Position numbers and translations under genes: made by a program. A stretch of DNA of 64,000 bases from Pythium myriotylum (lineage: Eukaryota; Oomycota; Peronosporomycetes; Pythiales; Pythiaceae): positions 434,001-498,000 of the forward strand of contig JALJCQ010000015.1 in the NCBI GenBank assembly GCA_023091665.1. The letters run 5' to 3'. Below are positions 9,343-18,088 of this stretch, piece after piece. The notes beneath the pieces were generated by a model that was not told the origin of the DNA, ran no database searches, and worked only from the letters and a program-made list of their open reading frames with translations. The first letter of the stretch is position 1. Every line of letters starts with the position of its first letter.

Positions 9343-11616
9343 TTATGGAGGAGATGAGACCGGCAGCAAGACATGGGTTTGGTGGGGAAAAGAGACCGAT
9401 CGTCTCAACGTCGCGAGCTCTTTCGGCAAGAGTCGCGCTTTGATCCGAACGCGCGAGCGGCGAATCTCCTGGTGGCCGCCCTGGAGCTGCTCGACGACAC
9501 AGACAATCTCCCAGATGGGGACGTTGTCGTCTACGTTCAGATCGAGCGCCGAGAACAGCAAGTTGACGTCTCGTGCGTGTAGTGCAAACGGCTCCAACGC
9601 GATGTGGAACTGCTCTCGAGTCACGAAGAGCGCTTTTCGCATTGCCTGAACTGTGCTGCTGTTGTTCCCATCGGCAGGATCCGGTCGAATGGCCTTGCGC
9701 TTGCGGAAAACAGAGCTCGCTGGTCCGTCGAATGGAAGCTGCCGCAACTCGACCTCATCGCGAAGGGCCTGGATGGCCGGATCCTCAGCTTCAGTGGCTG
9801 GCACCATCTCAGGACCAGGGAACTGGTCTTTGTCATCATCTCCGTCTTCTTCATCACTACCTCGAAGATTCGCGTGAACTTCTTCGTAGCGAGGACGCGA
9901 GGCTTCTGCCAGAACAGCCATTCCACAGATGGACATGTACTCTTCCAGAGAGAGCTTTTCGTAGCGAGCGTATTCGACTCGTTTCGTGAGGTTTTTCAGG
10001 GCTTCCCGCCGAAGTCGTGCGAAGATCTGTGGTACGGGAATGCTGCGCAGGATTCCCCTTCGCGCGAGATCGAAGATGCGTTCTTGCTGGAACTCGTGGC
10101 GCCGCGCACGCTCTTCCATGATGGCTCCGTGAAAGCTTACGCCGTACTTCTTCTGTTGTTGGATTACTTCCACGGCGTTCGCTGCGTAAGGAGGTGGAGT
10201 GAAGTCATCGGTATGGTTACTCGCGAGTCCATCTGAAAGACAGTCTTGTGGGTGAGTTGGCGCGGTTGCTGAGTTGTTCATGCAGTATATCGTCGAATTG
10301 CTGAGGTACGCGAGTGTTGCGGAGTGTGGACGTCGCTTGGCTCCGGCTACTTTGCCCACCGAGTCAGTTCGAGTAAGCAGAGATGCAGAGCTGGACGACT
10401 TGGCGAGCAGAGAAGATCCCTGAGTCATCGCAGTCTCCATCCGCAGTGTCACAGCTGACTTTGGACGAAACAGTACAGGCGGTTTACTCGATTTGGCTGT
10501 CTTCCTCTTCGCTTTGCCGATGGTCGGTGGGGACTCGACTGGACATTCCGAGTCAGCCATTTCCGGACCAGGTTCAAGTGAGTCTGGAGTTGAAGGCACA
10601 GGGTCCAGACCGAGTCGGTACGAGCGCTCAAACTTTGGGTTCTCAATCGGCAAAGCGTATCGCGCAGTAGGATCTTTCCGCCGCGAGTCCCGACGTTGAA
10701 TTTCGGCGTATCGTTCGTTCGTTTTGTTCGCCTGGGCCAAATGCTTCCGGAGCAGTCGAGGATCTGTTCGAAGCGGCGTTTTCTCCAAGGGACTCGCAGA
10801 CTCGCGGATGGGGTAGTGCTGCGTGATCTTCATCGCTTCGGCGGCTTTCTTGGTTCTCTTCTTTGGCTCCCGAACTTCGCGGGTTGCGCTCGACGCTGGA
10901 GTCCAGTGCCGTTTGGCAGGGGATGTCGCGCTCTGGCTCCCGACTCGCAGCTTTGCATCCATATCCTTGCGGACTTTCTCTTGATCATACGGCTCGAGAT
11001 CTTTCACAACTTGCTCGTGTGTCTTGCACGGAGGCTGGTAGGCCGTCGCTATAGAGCTCTCCCGATAGCTCGCTGTCGTCTCCACGAGCCGCTCTCGTGC
11101 GACGTCACTGGGCTCAAACACTCCACGCAACGCAGCACCATGAAAGTCGCTCTGTGGTTCATTTTTATAGCCGAGTCGCCATTCTCGACTACGTGCAGCT
11201 GTGGACTCGGGCTTTTCGTCGTCGCCCACGTCGACGCGCCTGGGCACCGTCGTGAAGAGATCTCGAAGGGGATGGCTCTGGTCGAGCGCCGGACGGATGC
11301 CCAGGTGCTCGTGGTGCTTTCGCCGTTCTAGTTCCTCTTCAACGACAGAAAGGCCATGGAGCGTCGCGGTCTCTGGCTGTGGCGTCATCATCAGAAGCTG
11401 GAGCTCCTTCCGAGTGCGCGCGTCCTGCGGCTGCGTGCGGACTTTGGGCAGCCGCTTCTTGGCCGCGATCCCATAAAGCTGCGCGCGACGCACATCGTCC
11501 GCTCGCTGGCGCCGACGGAGCTCCTCGCACTCGTCGTCGTCTTCCACGGTCACTGAGGAGCGCATGGGCACGTCCTTCGCCGACCTCAGGACACGCCTCC
11601 GACCGAATGTAGCCAT
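9343..11616 (-). CDS. Large basic hypothetical protein with possible EF-hand-like end, 757 aa
   Basis: A single uninterrupted exon. The protein is rich in Arg, Lys, Ser and Pro over its first 480 residues, with probably disordered segments and short motifs of related form (SDFHGAALRGVFEPSD and VSFHGAIMEERARRHEF). Residues 500-590 are strongly helical. Near 690-720 there is a hydrophobic/acidic block, LLFSALDLNVDDNVPIWEIV, that resembles a degenerate EF-hand. There is no signal peptide or membrane segment. I do not recognise the family; an axonemal or cytoskeletal protein is possible in a flagellated-zoospore organism, but that is a guess. The ATG at 11616 lies in the recurrent 9-mer; the next in-frame ATG is at 11565. 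Confidence 0.75.
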   Translation of the reverse strand: MATFGRRRVLRSAKDVPMRSSVTVEDDDECEELRRRQRADDVRRAQLYGIAAKKRLPKVRTQPQDARTRKELQLLMMTPQPETATLHGLSVVEEELERRKHHEHLGIRPALDQSHPLRDLFTTVPRRVDVGDDEKPESTAARSREWRLGYKNEPQSDFHGAALRGVFEPSDVARERLVETTASYRESSIATAYQPPCKTHEQVVKDLEPYDQEKVRKDMDAKLRVGSQSATSPAKRHWTPASSATREVREPKKRTKKAAEAMKITQHYPIRESASPLEKTPLRTDPRLLRKHLAQANKTNERYAEIQRRDSRRKDPTARYALPIENPKFERSYRLGLDPVPSTPDSLEPGPEMADSECPVESPPTIGKAKRKTAKSSKPPVLFRPKSAVTLRMETAMTQGSSLLAKSSSSASLLTRTDSVGKVAGAKRRPHSATLAYLSNSTIYCMNNSATAPTHPQDCLSDGLASNHTDDFTPPPYAANAVEVIQQQKKYGVSFHGAIMEERARRHEFQQERIFDLARRGILRSIPVPQIFARLRREALKNLTKRVEYARYEKLSLEEYMSICGMAVLAEASRPRYEEVHANLRGSDEEDGDDDKDQFPGPEMVPATEAEDPAIQALRDEVELRQLPFDGPASSVFRKRKAIRPDPADGNNSSTVQAMRKALFVTREQFHIALEPFALHARDVNLLFSALDLNVDDNVPIWEIVCVVEQLQGGHQEIRRSRVRIKARLLPKELATLRRSVSFPHQTHVLLPVSSPP
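11608..11616. promoter_or_regulatory. TGTAGCCAT element between divergent genes
   Basis: An exact copy of the recurrent 9-mer at the head of the 757-aa gene, overlapping its presumed ATG, in a divergent arrangement with the GIN-type gene at 11846. If the motif marks the transcription start, the true start codon would be 11565. Confidence 0.35.
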
Positions 11617-11845
11617 GTCTATCTTGGCATCGGTTTCCTTTAATTACCAAACTACACTCCATGATGAGATTAGATTGAGAAAATAGACTGGATTCATTAC
11701 AAACATTCCAACAATAGCACCACCATTCCGCAAATTCAGAGTGTTGGTGGCGGAATATAGCTCTTCGTTTCGAATGGAAGTCACCACATCCACCGAGCCT
11801 CGCATTTGCCGATTCATGGCGTGCTTCCCGCGGCTCCTCCCACGC

Positions 11846-13240
11846 ATGCAGCGCGCGTCCACTGTCGGCGTTGCGTGGGCGCTCGTTGCGCTCGTCGCGT
11901 CGTCGTCGTGTGACGCGTTTTCGGTCACGAACGGCCCCATCGCGCCGCTGAATCCGGCGGCCGACCACCGCTTCCTCGAGCAAACCTACTCGGTCGGCCA
12001 AGGCCTCGTCGGTGACTTGCTCAACCACGAATCCCTGCAGACGCTCAAGCTCTCGATCCCAGGACGCGTCTTTGTGAGCTACAACTATGACTTGCGCAGC
12101 AATCCGTCGGAGCCCTCGGCATGGCCGCTCGCCGCCGCGACGATCCGGTTCTCCGGGAACTCGGAAGACATCTTCCAGTACTTTGAGGTCGTCAGCACGG
12201 CACCTCATGTCGTTGAAGTGCGGCACCGTTCCAATGTGCGTGGCTACATCAGCGACGCTTATTTGTTGACAGAGATCTCAGTCTCGCAGAGCCATGCGAT
12301 CAGCGAGATCGTCACCTCGGGCTCGGCGGACGTCATCATCGAAGACCAAGTTCTCGTGTCTGGCGGTGAAAATGCACTCAAGCTGAAGCTAGCTGGCAGT
12401 GGTAGTGTCTACATCGACTCCAAGTCCTCGTCGCTTTTGGGTAAGACATCCATTGAGTCATCGGGCAGCGGGAGTGTCCATTGGTCGACTGGTTCTCTCC
12501 AGACTGAGTCGCTCGAGCTCTCGCTCCAAGGATCTGGTGATTTCACGCTCATCGGCCAGAGTCTTGTGACGACGTCCATCGAAGTTGCCATCGCTGGCTC
12601 GGGTGATGTCTGTGTGGACGCAACTTCCATCCAAACAAACTCGCTCACCACTGCGACCATTGGATCCGGCGAGATCTCGTTCTCAGCTGCCTCTGCACAT
12701 TGCAACCACGAGGACATCTCAATTCTCGGTTCCGGAGATGTATACGTCGGTGCGATCCAGTGCAACGACGCCAAGGTCACGCTCGCTGGAAGCGGCGACG
12801 TCTACGTCCAAGCAGTACAATCCATTCACGGATCTGCGTACGGAAGCGGTGACGTCAAGTACGTCGGTGCCACGCCTCAGCGTATCTCTGATCGGTACGA
12901 CTCGAGTCGGTTCTCGTCTGAGAACAACAAAAAGTACCACCCGATCGCCAAGCCCAAGGCGACCAACACGGCGACGACCTGCAGACCTGGATCCATTCCA
13001 CCGCGAGCTGCCATCCATGTGAGCGTGTCTGTCTGGAGAGTGGACGGATCCTCGATCCTCGGTCCTCTGGTCTTTTTTGCAATCATCTCGCTCTGCTATC
13101 TGAGGTGCCAGAGGAAGCGTCCGCGCCGCAACCGCCGGCGCGTGCCTCAGTTCGGAGCGTACCCCCCACAAATGGCGTCCGAGCTGCAACCGCTGCAGGC
13201 GGCCCCGCCTCAGCAGCCGCAGTCACAAGTTTACATCTAA
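11846..13240 (+). CDS. Secreted GIN/DUF2807-like beta-solenoid membrane protein, divergent tail, 464 aa
   Basis: The chosen ATG gives a clean signal peptide (MQRASTVGVAWALVALVASS); the frame is open further upstream, so 11741-11845 could extend it. The ectodomain shows at least seven short repeats around Gly-Ser-Gly-Asp/Ser followed by a beta-strand (AGSGSVYID, QGSGDFTLI, AGSGDVCVD, GSGEISFSA, GSGDVYVGA, AGSGDVYVQA, YGSGDVKYVGA), the pattern of GIN-type right-handed beta-helices. A single membrane helix (SILGPLVFFAIISLCYL) is followed by a basic stop-transfer stretch. Unlike its paralogues it has a long Pro/Gln-rich cytoplasmic tail ending SQVYI and lacks the YxxL motif at its end. Tandem with the next gene. 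Likely a surface or endomembrane glycoprotein; ligand unknown. Confidence 0.82.
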   Translation: MQRASTVGVAWALVALVASSSCDAFSVTNGPIAPLNPAADHRFLEQTYSVGQGLVGDLLNHESLQTLKLSIPGRVFVSYNYDLRSNPSEPSAWPLAAATIRFSGNSEDIFQYFEVVSTAPHVVEVRHRSNVRGYISDAYLLTEISVSQSHAISEIVTSGSADVIIEDQVLVSGGENALKLKLAGSGSVYIDSKSSSLLGKTSIESSGSGSVHWSTGSLQTESLELSLQGSGDFTLIGQSLVTTSIEVAIAGSGDVCVDATSIQTNSLTTATIGSGEISFSAASAHCNHEDISILGSGDVYVGAIQCNDAKVTLAGSGDVYVQAVQSIHGSAYGSGDVKYVGATPQRISDRYDSSRFSSENNKKYHPIAKPKATNTATTCRPGSIPPRAAIHVSVSVWRVDGSSILGPLVFFAIISLCYLRCQRKRPRRNRRRVPQFGAYPPQMASELQPLQAAPPQQPQSQVYI

Positions 13241-13706
13241 TTCGAGGCATAATCGAGAACGACGTCGACCCATTTGGATGGTCGTGGGGCGATCCGACTC
13301 GTCCAAGATCCTTCGCATGCGCCTCGGACCACGCTGCGCAACCATTCATCCAGCGAAGTCAATCATTCGAGAAACTGATTTGCCCGGCTGACTGGCTCCT
13401 CCCACATTCCACGCTCCTCGTTACCAGATCAGGGTGATCTCCTCACTTTTTCCTCAAAACACGCTATGTCACACATCCTCTTTGATTTAAACTTTGTATC
13501 TACTATACCGTAAAGTGGCATTTTGCGATGAAGAGCTCTTCAGTTCTGGAGCTCACCAGAGTGATGGTCTGTGCGTGTTCCCTTGTCACAGACGCGAAGG
13601 CCGGGAAAAGTGCGGTGACGCCGGCGCCTCCTTTCTTCCCGAGCGGCAGTCAATCCAATCCCTTCATTTCTCCACTGAGCTCACTGACGAAGAATCCGCT
13701 GCCGCC
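13241..13706. other. Intergenic region between two tandem GIN-type genes
   Basis: 466 bp holding the terminator of the first gene and the promoter of the second. The AT-rich stretch 13440-13510 contrasts with the flanks and fits a promoter. An open frame reaches back to 13494 but its residues precede an obvious signal-peptide Met and look non-coding. Confidence 0.55.
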
Positions 13707-15341
13707 ATGAAGCTCGTGGGCTCGCTCTTGGCGCTCGCGGCCGTCGCCGACGCCTTCCGCATTGAAGTCTCGGACGTCGCGCCACCTGCCGACATCCTCG
13801 GCGAGCACCAGGAGCTCGAGCGCACGTTCACCATCTACAGCGAGGAACCGCTCGAGAAGCTCGCCGTGGCGATCGCCAGTCCGGTCTTTGTCGCGTATGA
13901 CGAGTCGCTGCTGCACCCGGTCGTGGTGACGCCGGAGCCGACGACGCCGGAGCCGACGGAGACCCCGACGGTTGTGCCCACGGAGGCGCCGACTGAGAAG
14001 CCGACGGAGGCTCCGACTGAGGCACCGACGGAAGTGCCGACTGAGGCCCCGACGGAGAAGCCAACCGAGGAGTCAACGGAGGAGCCGACAGAGGCCCCCA
14101 TTGTTCCTGTGGTCGTGAACGTCACCGAGGATGGATCGTTCGAAGGCTCGAGCTCGGGCTCGGGATCGGCGTCCGATGACGAGATCGTCTTCCCTGTTGG
14201 AACTGTCGCCCTCCACGCCGCGAGCCACAAGGAGAAGCTCGTCGCGACGGTGAAGATCAGCGGTAACTCGTCGGACCTGCTCAAGCTCGTGGACGTTGTC
14301 TCGTTCAAGAAGAACGCTAACAACGGTATTCGTCTTGTCTACAAGAACAAGGATGCTGTCGCCGAAGGCTACATTCTGACCCAGATCCAGCTCGCTGAGC
14401 AGCGCGAGCTGCTCTTCTTGTCGAGCTCACTCGCCTCGATCGTTGAGGTCGCGAGTGGCGTCTTCTCAAACGACACCAAGAAGTCGATCGAGGTCTCGTC
14501 CGAAGCTGGCAGCAACGTCTTCATCTCGGAGAAGAGCGAGATCGTGGCCAAGAACGTCGACCTCGACCTTGCTGGTCGTGGCTCCATCCAGTTCGTTGCC
14601 ACGTCGCTCAACCTTGACGGTGAGCTCAGCGTTAGCTTGGCTGGCACCGGCACGCTCGCCCTCCACGCTGACAGCATTAGCGCCAAGGATTTCAAGACCA
14701 GTGCCTCGGGCTCTGGCAGCCTCTTTGTGATTGCTAAGACGATCAAGGCTGAGGACTTTTCTAGCTCGATCTACGGCTCGGCCTTCGCCAGCATCATTGC
14801 TACCGAGTCTGGCAGTGTGGAGGACGAGCAACTCACGGTCGCCGGTTCGGGTGTTGTGTACGCGGGCTCGCTTGTCGCCAACAAGTCGAGCGTCGACGTG
14901 TGGGGCTCTGGTCAGGCCTACGTGCAGGTGACGGAGAAGCTCAAGACCTCGGTGTCGTACTCTGGCGAGGTCTACTACGTTGGTACCAAGCCTGCTGTCG
15001 TGAAGAACAGCGGCTGGTACTTCTGGCGATCGCAAGTCGTGCAGGCGAAGGAGGACAAGTCGATCAACCACGCGGTCGTCGAGTCGCCGCCGGCGTACCC
15101 GGAGTACATCTCGCTCGAGCTCATCGAGTCCCACCACGACGCGGAGCCTCGCGTCAAGGTCGTCGACGCGGCTCCGCCGGTCTTGTTGGTTAAGGTCGCG
15201 GCCCACTTGGCCAAGGTCGCCCACGGCCCGAACGGCGTGTTGATCTTCGGCAGTGTCGCCGTGGGTCTCGTCGCGGTCGCCATGGTCGCCCACACGTACC
15301 AGCAGCACCGCGTGCGTCGCCACTACACGCCGCTCGTGTAA
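13707..15341 (+). CDS. GIN-type surface protein with Thr/Pro/Glu-rich stalk and YTPLV tail, 544 aa
   Basis: The ATG at 13707 opens a signal peptide (MKLVGSLLALAAVADA). After a first beta-rich block (about 20-75) comes a stalk of tandem T-E-(A/K/V)-P repeats (about residues 80-135), a typical O-glycosylated mucin-like segment. The solenoid follows with degenerate repeats in which Asp is often lost (GRGSIQFVA, GTGTLALHA, GSGSLFVIA, AGSGVVYAG). A membrane helix (GSVAVGLVAVAMVAHTY) ends the ectodomain and the cytoplasmic tail is only QQHRVRRHYTPLV, with Tyr-x-x-Leu next to the C-terminus. The stalk occupies the same position as in the 38173-39816 paralogue. Probably a glycosylated surface or endolysosomal membrane protein. 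Confidence 0.85.
   Translation: MKLVGSLLALAAVADAFRIEVSDVAPPADILGEHQELERTFTIYSEEPLEKLAVAIASPVFVAYDESLLHPVVVTPEPTTPEPTETPTVVPTEAPTEKPTEAPTEAPTEVPTEAPTEKPTEESTEEPTEAPIVPVVVNVTEDGSFEGSSSGSGSASDDEIVFPVGTVALHAASHKEKLVATVKISGNSSDLLKLVDVVSFKKNANNGIRLVYKNKDAVAEGYILTQIQLAEQRELLFLSSSLASIVEVASGVFSNDTKKSIEVSSEAGSNVFISEKSEIVAKNVDLDLAGRGSIQFVATSLNLDGELSVSLAGTGTLALHADSISAKDFKTSASGSGSLFVIAKTIKAEDFSSSIYGSAFASIIATESGSVEDEQLTVAGSGVVYAGSLVANKSSVDVWGSGQAYVQVTEKLKTSVSYSGEVYYVGTKPAVVKNSGWYFWRSQVVQAKEDKSINHAVVESPPAYPEYISLELIESHHDAEPRVKVVDAAPPVLLVKVAAHLAKVAHGPNGVLIFGSVAVGLVAVAMVAHTYQQHRVRRHYTPLV
13920..14100 (+). repeat. Degenerate tandem repeat coding Pro-Thr-Glu stalk
   Basis: In-frame repeats of about 12 bp (ACGGAGGCGCCG-like) encode a run of T-E-A-P/T-E-K-P units. 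It is protein-coding low complexity rather than a separate element. Confidence 0.75.
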
Positions 15342-16331
15342 TTGAGCGCGGACCCGACGTCACTCTCTAGTCAATTTTGTGTGGTCCAGGCAATTGCTAA
15401 ATTGAAAAAAAGTCCCATTTTGGAGTCATGAGCCGCCCGCCCTTCCACGCTTGTCAGAGAGCCGTGGCCATGGCGAGCGCGTTCGCCATGTCGCGGTCTC
15501 TGGCTCAGCACGATTGTCACCTGGCGATGCACTGGCATGCCCCGGATCATGTTGCCGTGGCCACAAAGGGGGGTTTTGACCTGAGACTGATCTGATACAG
15601 GGGTATATACTTTTGTGGATGGACCTGCTCGTCAGCTCGGACATTTGCTGTAGAAACTGAAGTTCCACAAAAGTGATTGTGCACCTGCCCGGCTCGCGAT
15701 TGGACGGAGCCGACAGCTACGCACCCATGTTGCCTGGGCGCCAGCTGGTGGCCTGGAACACTTGGAAACTCTATGGAAAGACAGTCTTAGGGGAAGGGTC
15801 CACCCGACTCTTCCCCTAATCCCTTTTCCACGGACAACCCAACAATACACGTACGCTCTATCAAAAGAAGTCAGCAACAACATTCGCCGCCATGTACAGT
15901 ACAAAGGGGTAGGGGTCGATCCCCCTTTCTGCCTGGCCATTGGCCACTTTCTATCACTGGTCTCGGTGTGTGATTGGTTCACCAATCACCAAGTACGCGC
16001 GTCTCCCCTACCCCTACCCCCTGTTGATCCCCTCGGTCGTGGTCCGTCCTCGGGAGAATGCCGATGCACTGGCTCGGCTGGAAGCGACGCAGAAAAAGAA
16101 GGGCAGCCCCTCGCCCATCGACCACCGCCGCGCGCTCGACACAGACGCCGCCGCCGCCGCCGCGCCCCGCAGATAGGCGCCGTCGCCATCGCCATCGTCG
16201 GCTTCCTCGGCTCCCTCGGGCCCCTCTGTCTCGCGCGTCTAACCCCGCCGTTTAGACGCCGCTGCGGTCGTTGGCGTCCGCACATCTGATTCCGTCCGCG
16301 TCCGCAGTCCGCAGGTGCCCCCAACTACCTC
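15342..16331. other. Intergenic region upstream of the pseudokinase gene
   Basis: About 1 kb between two plus-strand genes. The right part (16080-16300) is very GC-rich and gives spurious long frames on both strands with Arg/Pro-rich composition. I see no protein-like frame, RNA gene or long repeat. It holds the pseudokinase promoter. Confidence 0.5.
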
Positions 16332-17978
16332 ATGACGAGCTCTCGGCGGCGACGGATGCGCATGGCCACGGCCGTCGCGCTCGTCGCGGCCTTGCTGCTC
16401 GCCGACGCGCGCGCCGGCGCGTTCGTGCGGCGCGGCGGTGACGACGACTTCGACGCGCGCGCGGCGCCCGAAAGTCCGGCGCTCCACGGCGTCGAGGGGC
16501 CGCCGCGCGAGCTGCAAACGACCACGACGTCGTCGACCTCGGCCGGCTCGGGCTCGGCGGGTGCGGCGCCGACGCCCTCGCGCACCAAGAAGCCGCTCAT
16601 CACGATCGCCTACGACCCGAGCGAAGGCACGTACCAGAACGTCGGCACGGTCGCGCCCGAGGTCGAGCAGACGTTCTTCGGGCTCTTCAAGACCAAGAAC
16701 GTCTACCGGTACGCCGGCATGGGCATCCCCGTGGCCTTTTTGCTCTACAAGCTGCTCATGGCCTGCTGGTTCTGCACGGCGGGGCGCCGCAAGTTTGCGC
16801 GCGAAGACCGCGAGCACGAGCAGAAAATGCTCATCGAGCGGGAAGAAATGGAGCGCGCGACAGCCGTCGCAGCCGCGCAGGCCCAGGCGCTCGCTGCCAA
16901 GGAAGCCGAGCTCGCCGCTATGCCCCCGGTCGCCAAGGGCGGCAACCCCGGCGGCGCGCGCGGCTCGCTCTCCAAGGACAGCCGAGCCTTCGCCAAGGCC
17001 AACATGACGTCCAACTTCTGGGTCGAAGAAGAACTCCAGGCCTGGCGCCTCGACTTCCAGCAGCTCAAGCTCAACAAATGCCTCACGACGACGCCCCACC
17101 AGAATCGCCATCCAGGTGGACGTCGCAGCACCGGCCCGGCGGCGGGCGAGGTCTGGCTCGCCACGTACTACGCCAACGACGCCGAGAACAACCAACGCAT
17201 GGTCGCGCTCAAGTGGATCTCGCCCAAGCTCGCCAACACGGAGGTCCAGCAGGAGAAGCTCAAGGAGGAGATCAAGCGCCAGGCCAAGCTCAGCCACCCG
17301 AACGTCGCGACTTTCATCGGTATCGCCTGGTCGCCTGACACCAACCTCGTGGCCGTGACCGAGTACATGCCCCGTGGCGATCTGCGCCAGTGGCTCCACC
17401 GCACGGCCTCGAAGGAGGCCGGTCGCTGGACGCCTGCCAAGGTCAAGATGCTTTTGGACGTGACGAACGCGCTCGTGTACTTGCACTCTTTCCAGCCGCA
17501 GCTCATCCACGGCAACTGCAATTCCCGAAACGTGCTGCTGAACGAACGCATGGAGGCCAAGCTGAGCGACTTTGGCGCGCCCAAGGACTACCTGAGCGAG
17601 CGCGAGATCAACGCGTACAAGGAAGTCGGCTCGGGCCGCTGGATCTCGCCCGAAGCTCTCATCGGCCGGGAAGGCGCCGAGCACGTGAGCGACGCCATGG
17701 ACGTGTACTCGCTCGGTATCCTCATGGTCGAGATGGACACGCACCAGCTTCCGTTCGCAGACCTGATGCAGGCCGACCGCTCGCAGCTGCCCGAGATCGA
17801 CGTGCTGCAACTCATCTCGAACGGCGCGCTGACTCCGACGCTTTCAAACACGTGCCATCCAAAGATCCAGAACCTCGTGCTCGCATGTACAGCCTACGAC
17901 CCACAGAAGCGTCCATCCAGCCGAGAGATCTCGCGTGTGCTGCAAGACGTGCACATGGAGATTAGCGGACGATCGTAA
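16332..17978 (+). CDS. Receptor-like transmembrane TKL pseudokinase, 548 aa
   Basis: An N-terminal signal sequence (hydrophobic ATAVALVAALLLADARA after an Arg-rich start) leads to a short Ser/Thr-rich ectodomain, a single membrane helix near residues 126-149 (AGMGIPVAFLLYKLLMACWF), a charged juxtamembrane helix and a kinase fold from about 272 to 543. The ATP-site Lys is present (VALKW, near 293), as are DFG (near 413) and an APE-like SPEAL. The catalytic loop reads HGNCNSRN instead of HRDLKxxN, so the catalytic Asp and Lys are both Asn. The family is tyrosine-kinase-like, common as receptor-like kinases in oomycetes. The glycine-rich loop is also weak. It is probably an inactive signalling partner or allosteric scaffold at the plasma membrane. 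Confidence 0.85.
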   Translation: MTSSRRRRMRMATAVALVAALLLADARAGAFVRRGGDDDFDARAAPESPALHGVEGPPRELQTTTTSSTSAGSGSAGAAPTPSRTKKPLITIAYDPSEGTYQNVGTVAPEVEQTFFGLFKTKNVYRYAGMGIPVAFLLYKLLMACWFCTAGRRKFAREDREHEQKMLIEREEMERATAVAAAQAQALAAKEAELAAMPPVAKGGNPGGARGSLSKDSRAFAKANMTSNFWVEEELQAWRLDFQQLKLNKCLTTTPHQNRHPGGRRSTGPAAGEVWLATYYANDAENNQRMVALKWISPKLANTEVQQEKLKEEIKRQAKLSHPNVATFIGIAWSPDTNLVAVTEYMPRGDLRQWLHRTASKEAGRWTPAKVKMLLDVTNALVYLHSFQPQLIHGNCNSRNVLLNERMEAKLSDFGAPKDYLSEREINAYKEVGSGRWISPEALIGREGAEHVSDAMDVYSLGILMVEMDTHQLPFADLMQADRSQLPEIDVLQLISNGALTPTLSNTCHPKIQNLVLACTAYDPQKRPSSREISRVLQDVHMEISGRS

Positions 17979-18088
17979 GCTTCTCAAATGCCCGCGGAAG
18001 ACACCGTAGTGTTGAGTGATTTTTCCCCCATCTTCCGAGACCGGATACAGCCCCTACAACCACACAGCGTAGCGTAGAACGTAAGCAA

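Noticed and set aside
12360..12880. Regularly spaced short repeats resembling a CRISPR or satellite array
   Set aside because: Spacing is in-frame, repeats are degenerate at DNA level and encode GSGD turns of a beta-solenoid; the organism is eukaryotic.
16239..17810. 523-codon minus-strand frame
   Set aside because: Antisense shadow of the pseudokinase gene with no protein-like features.
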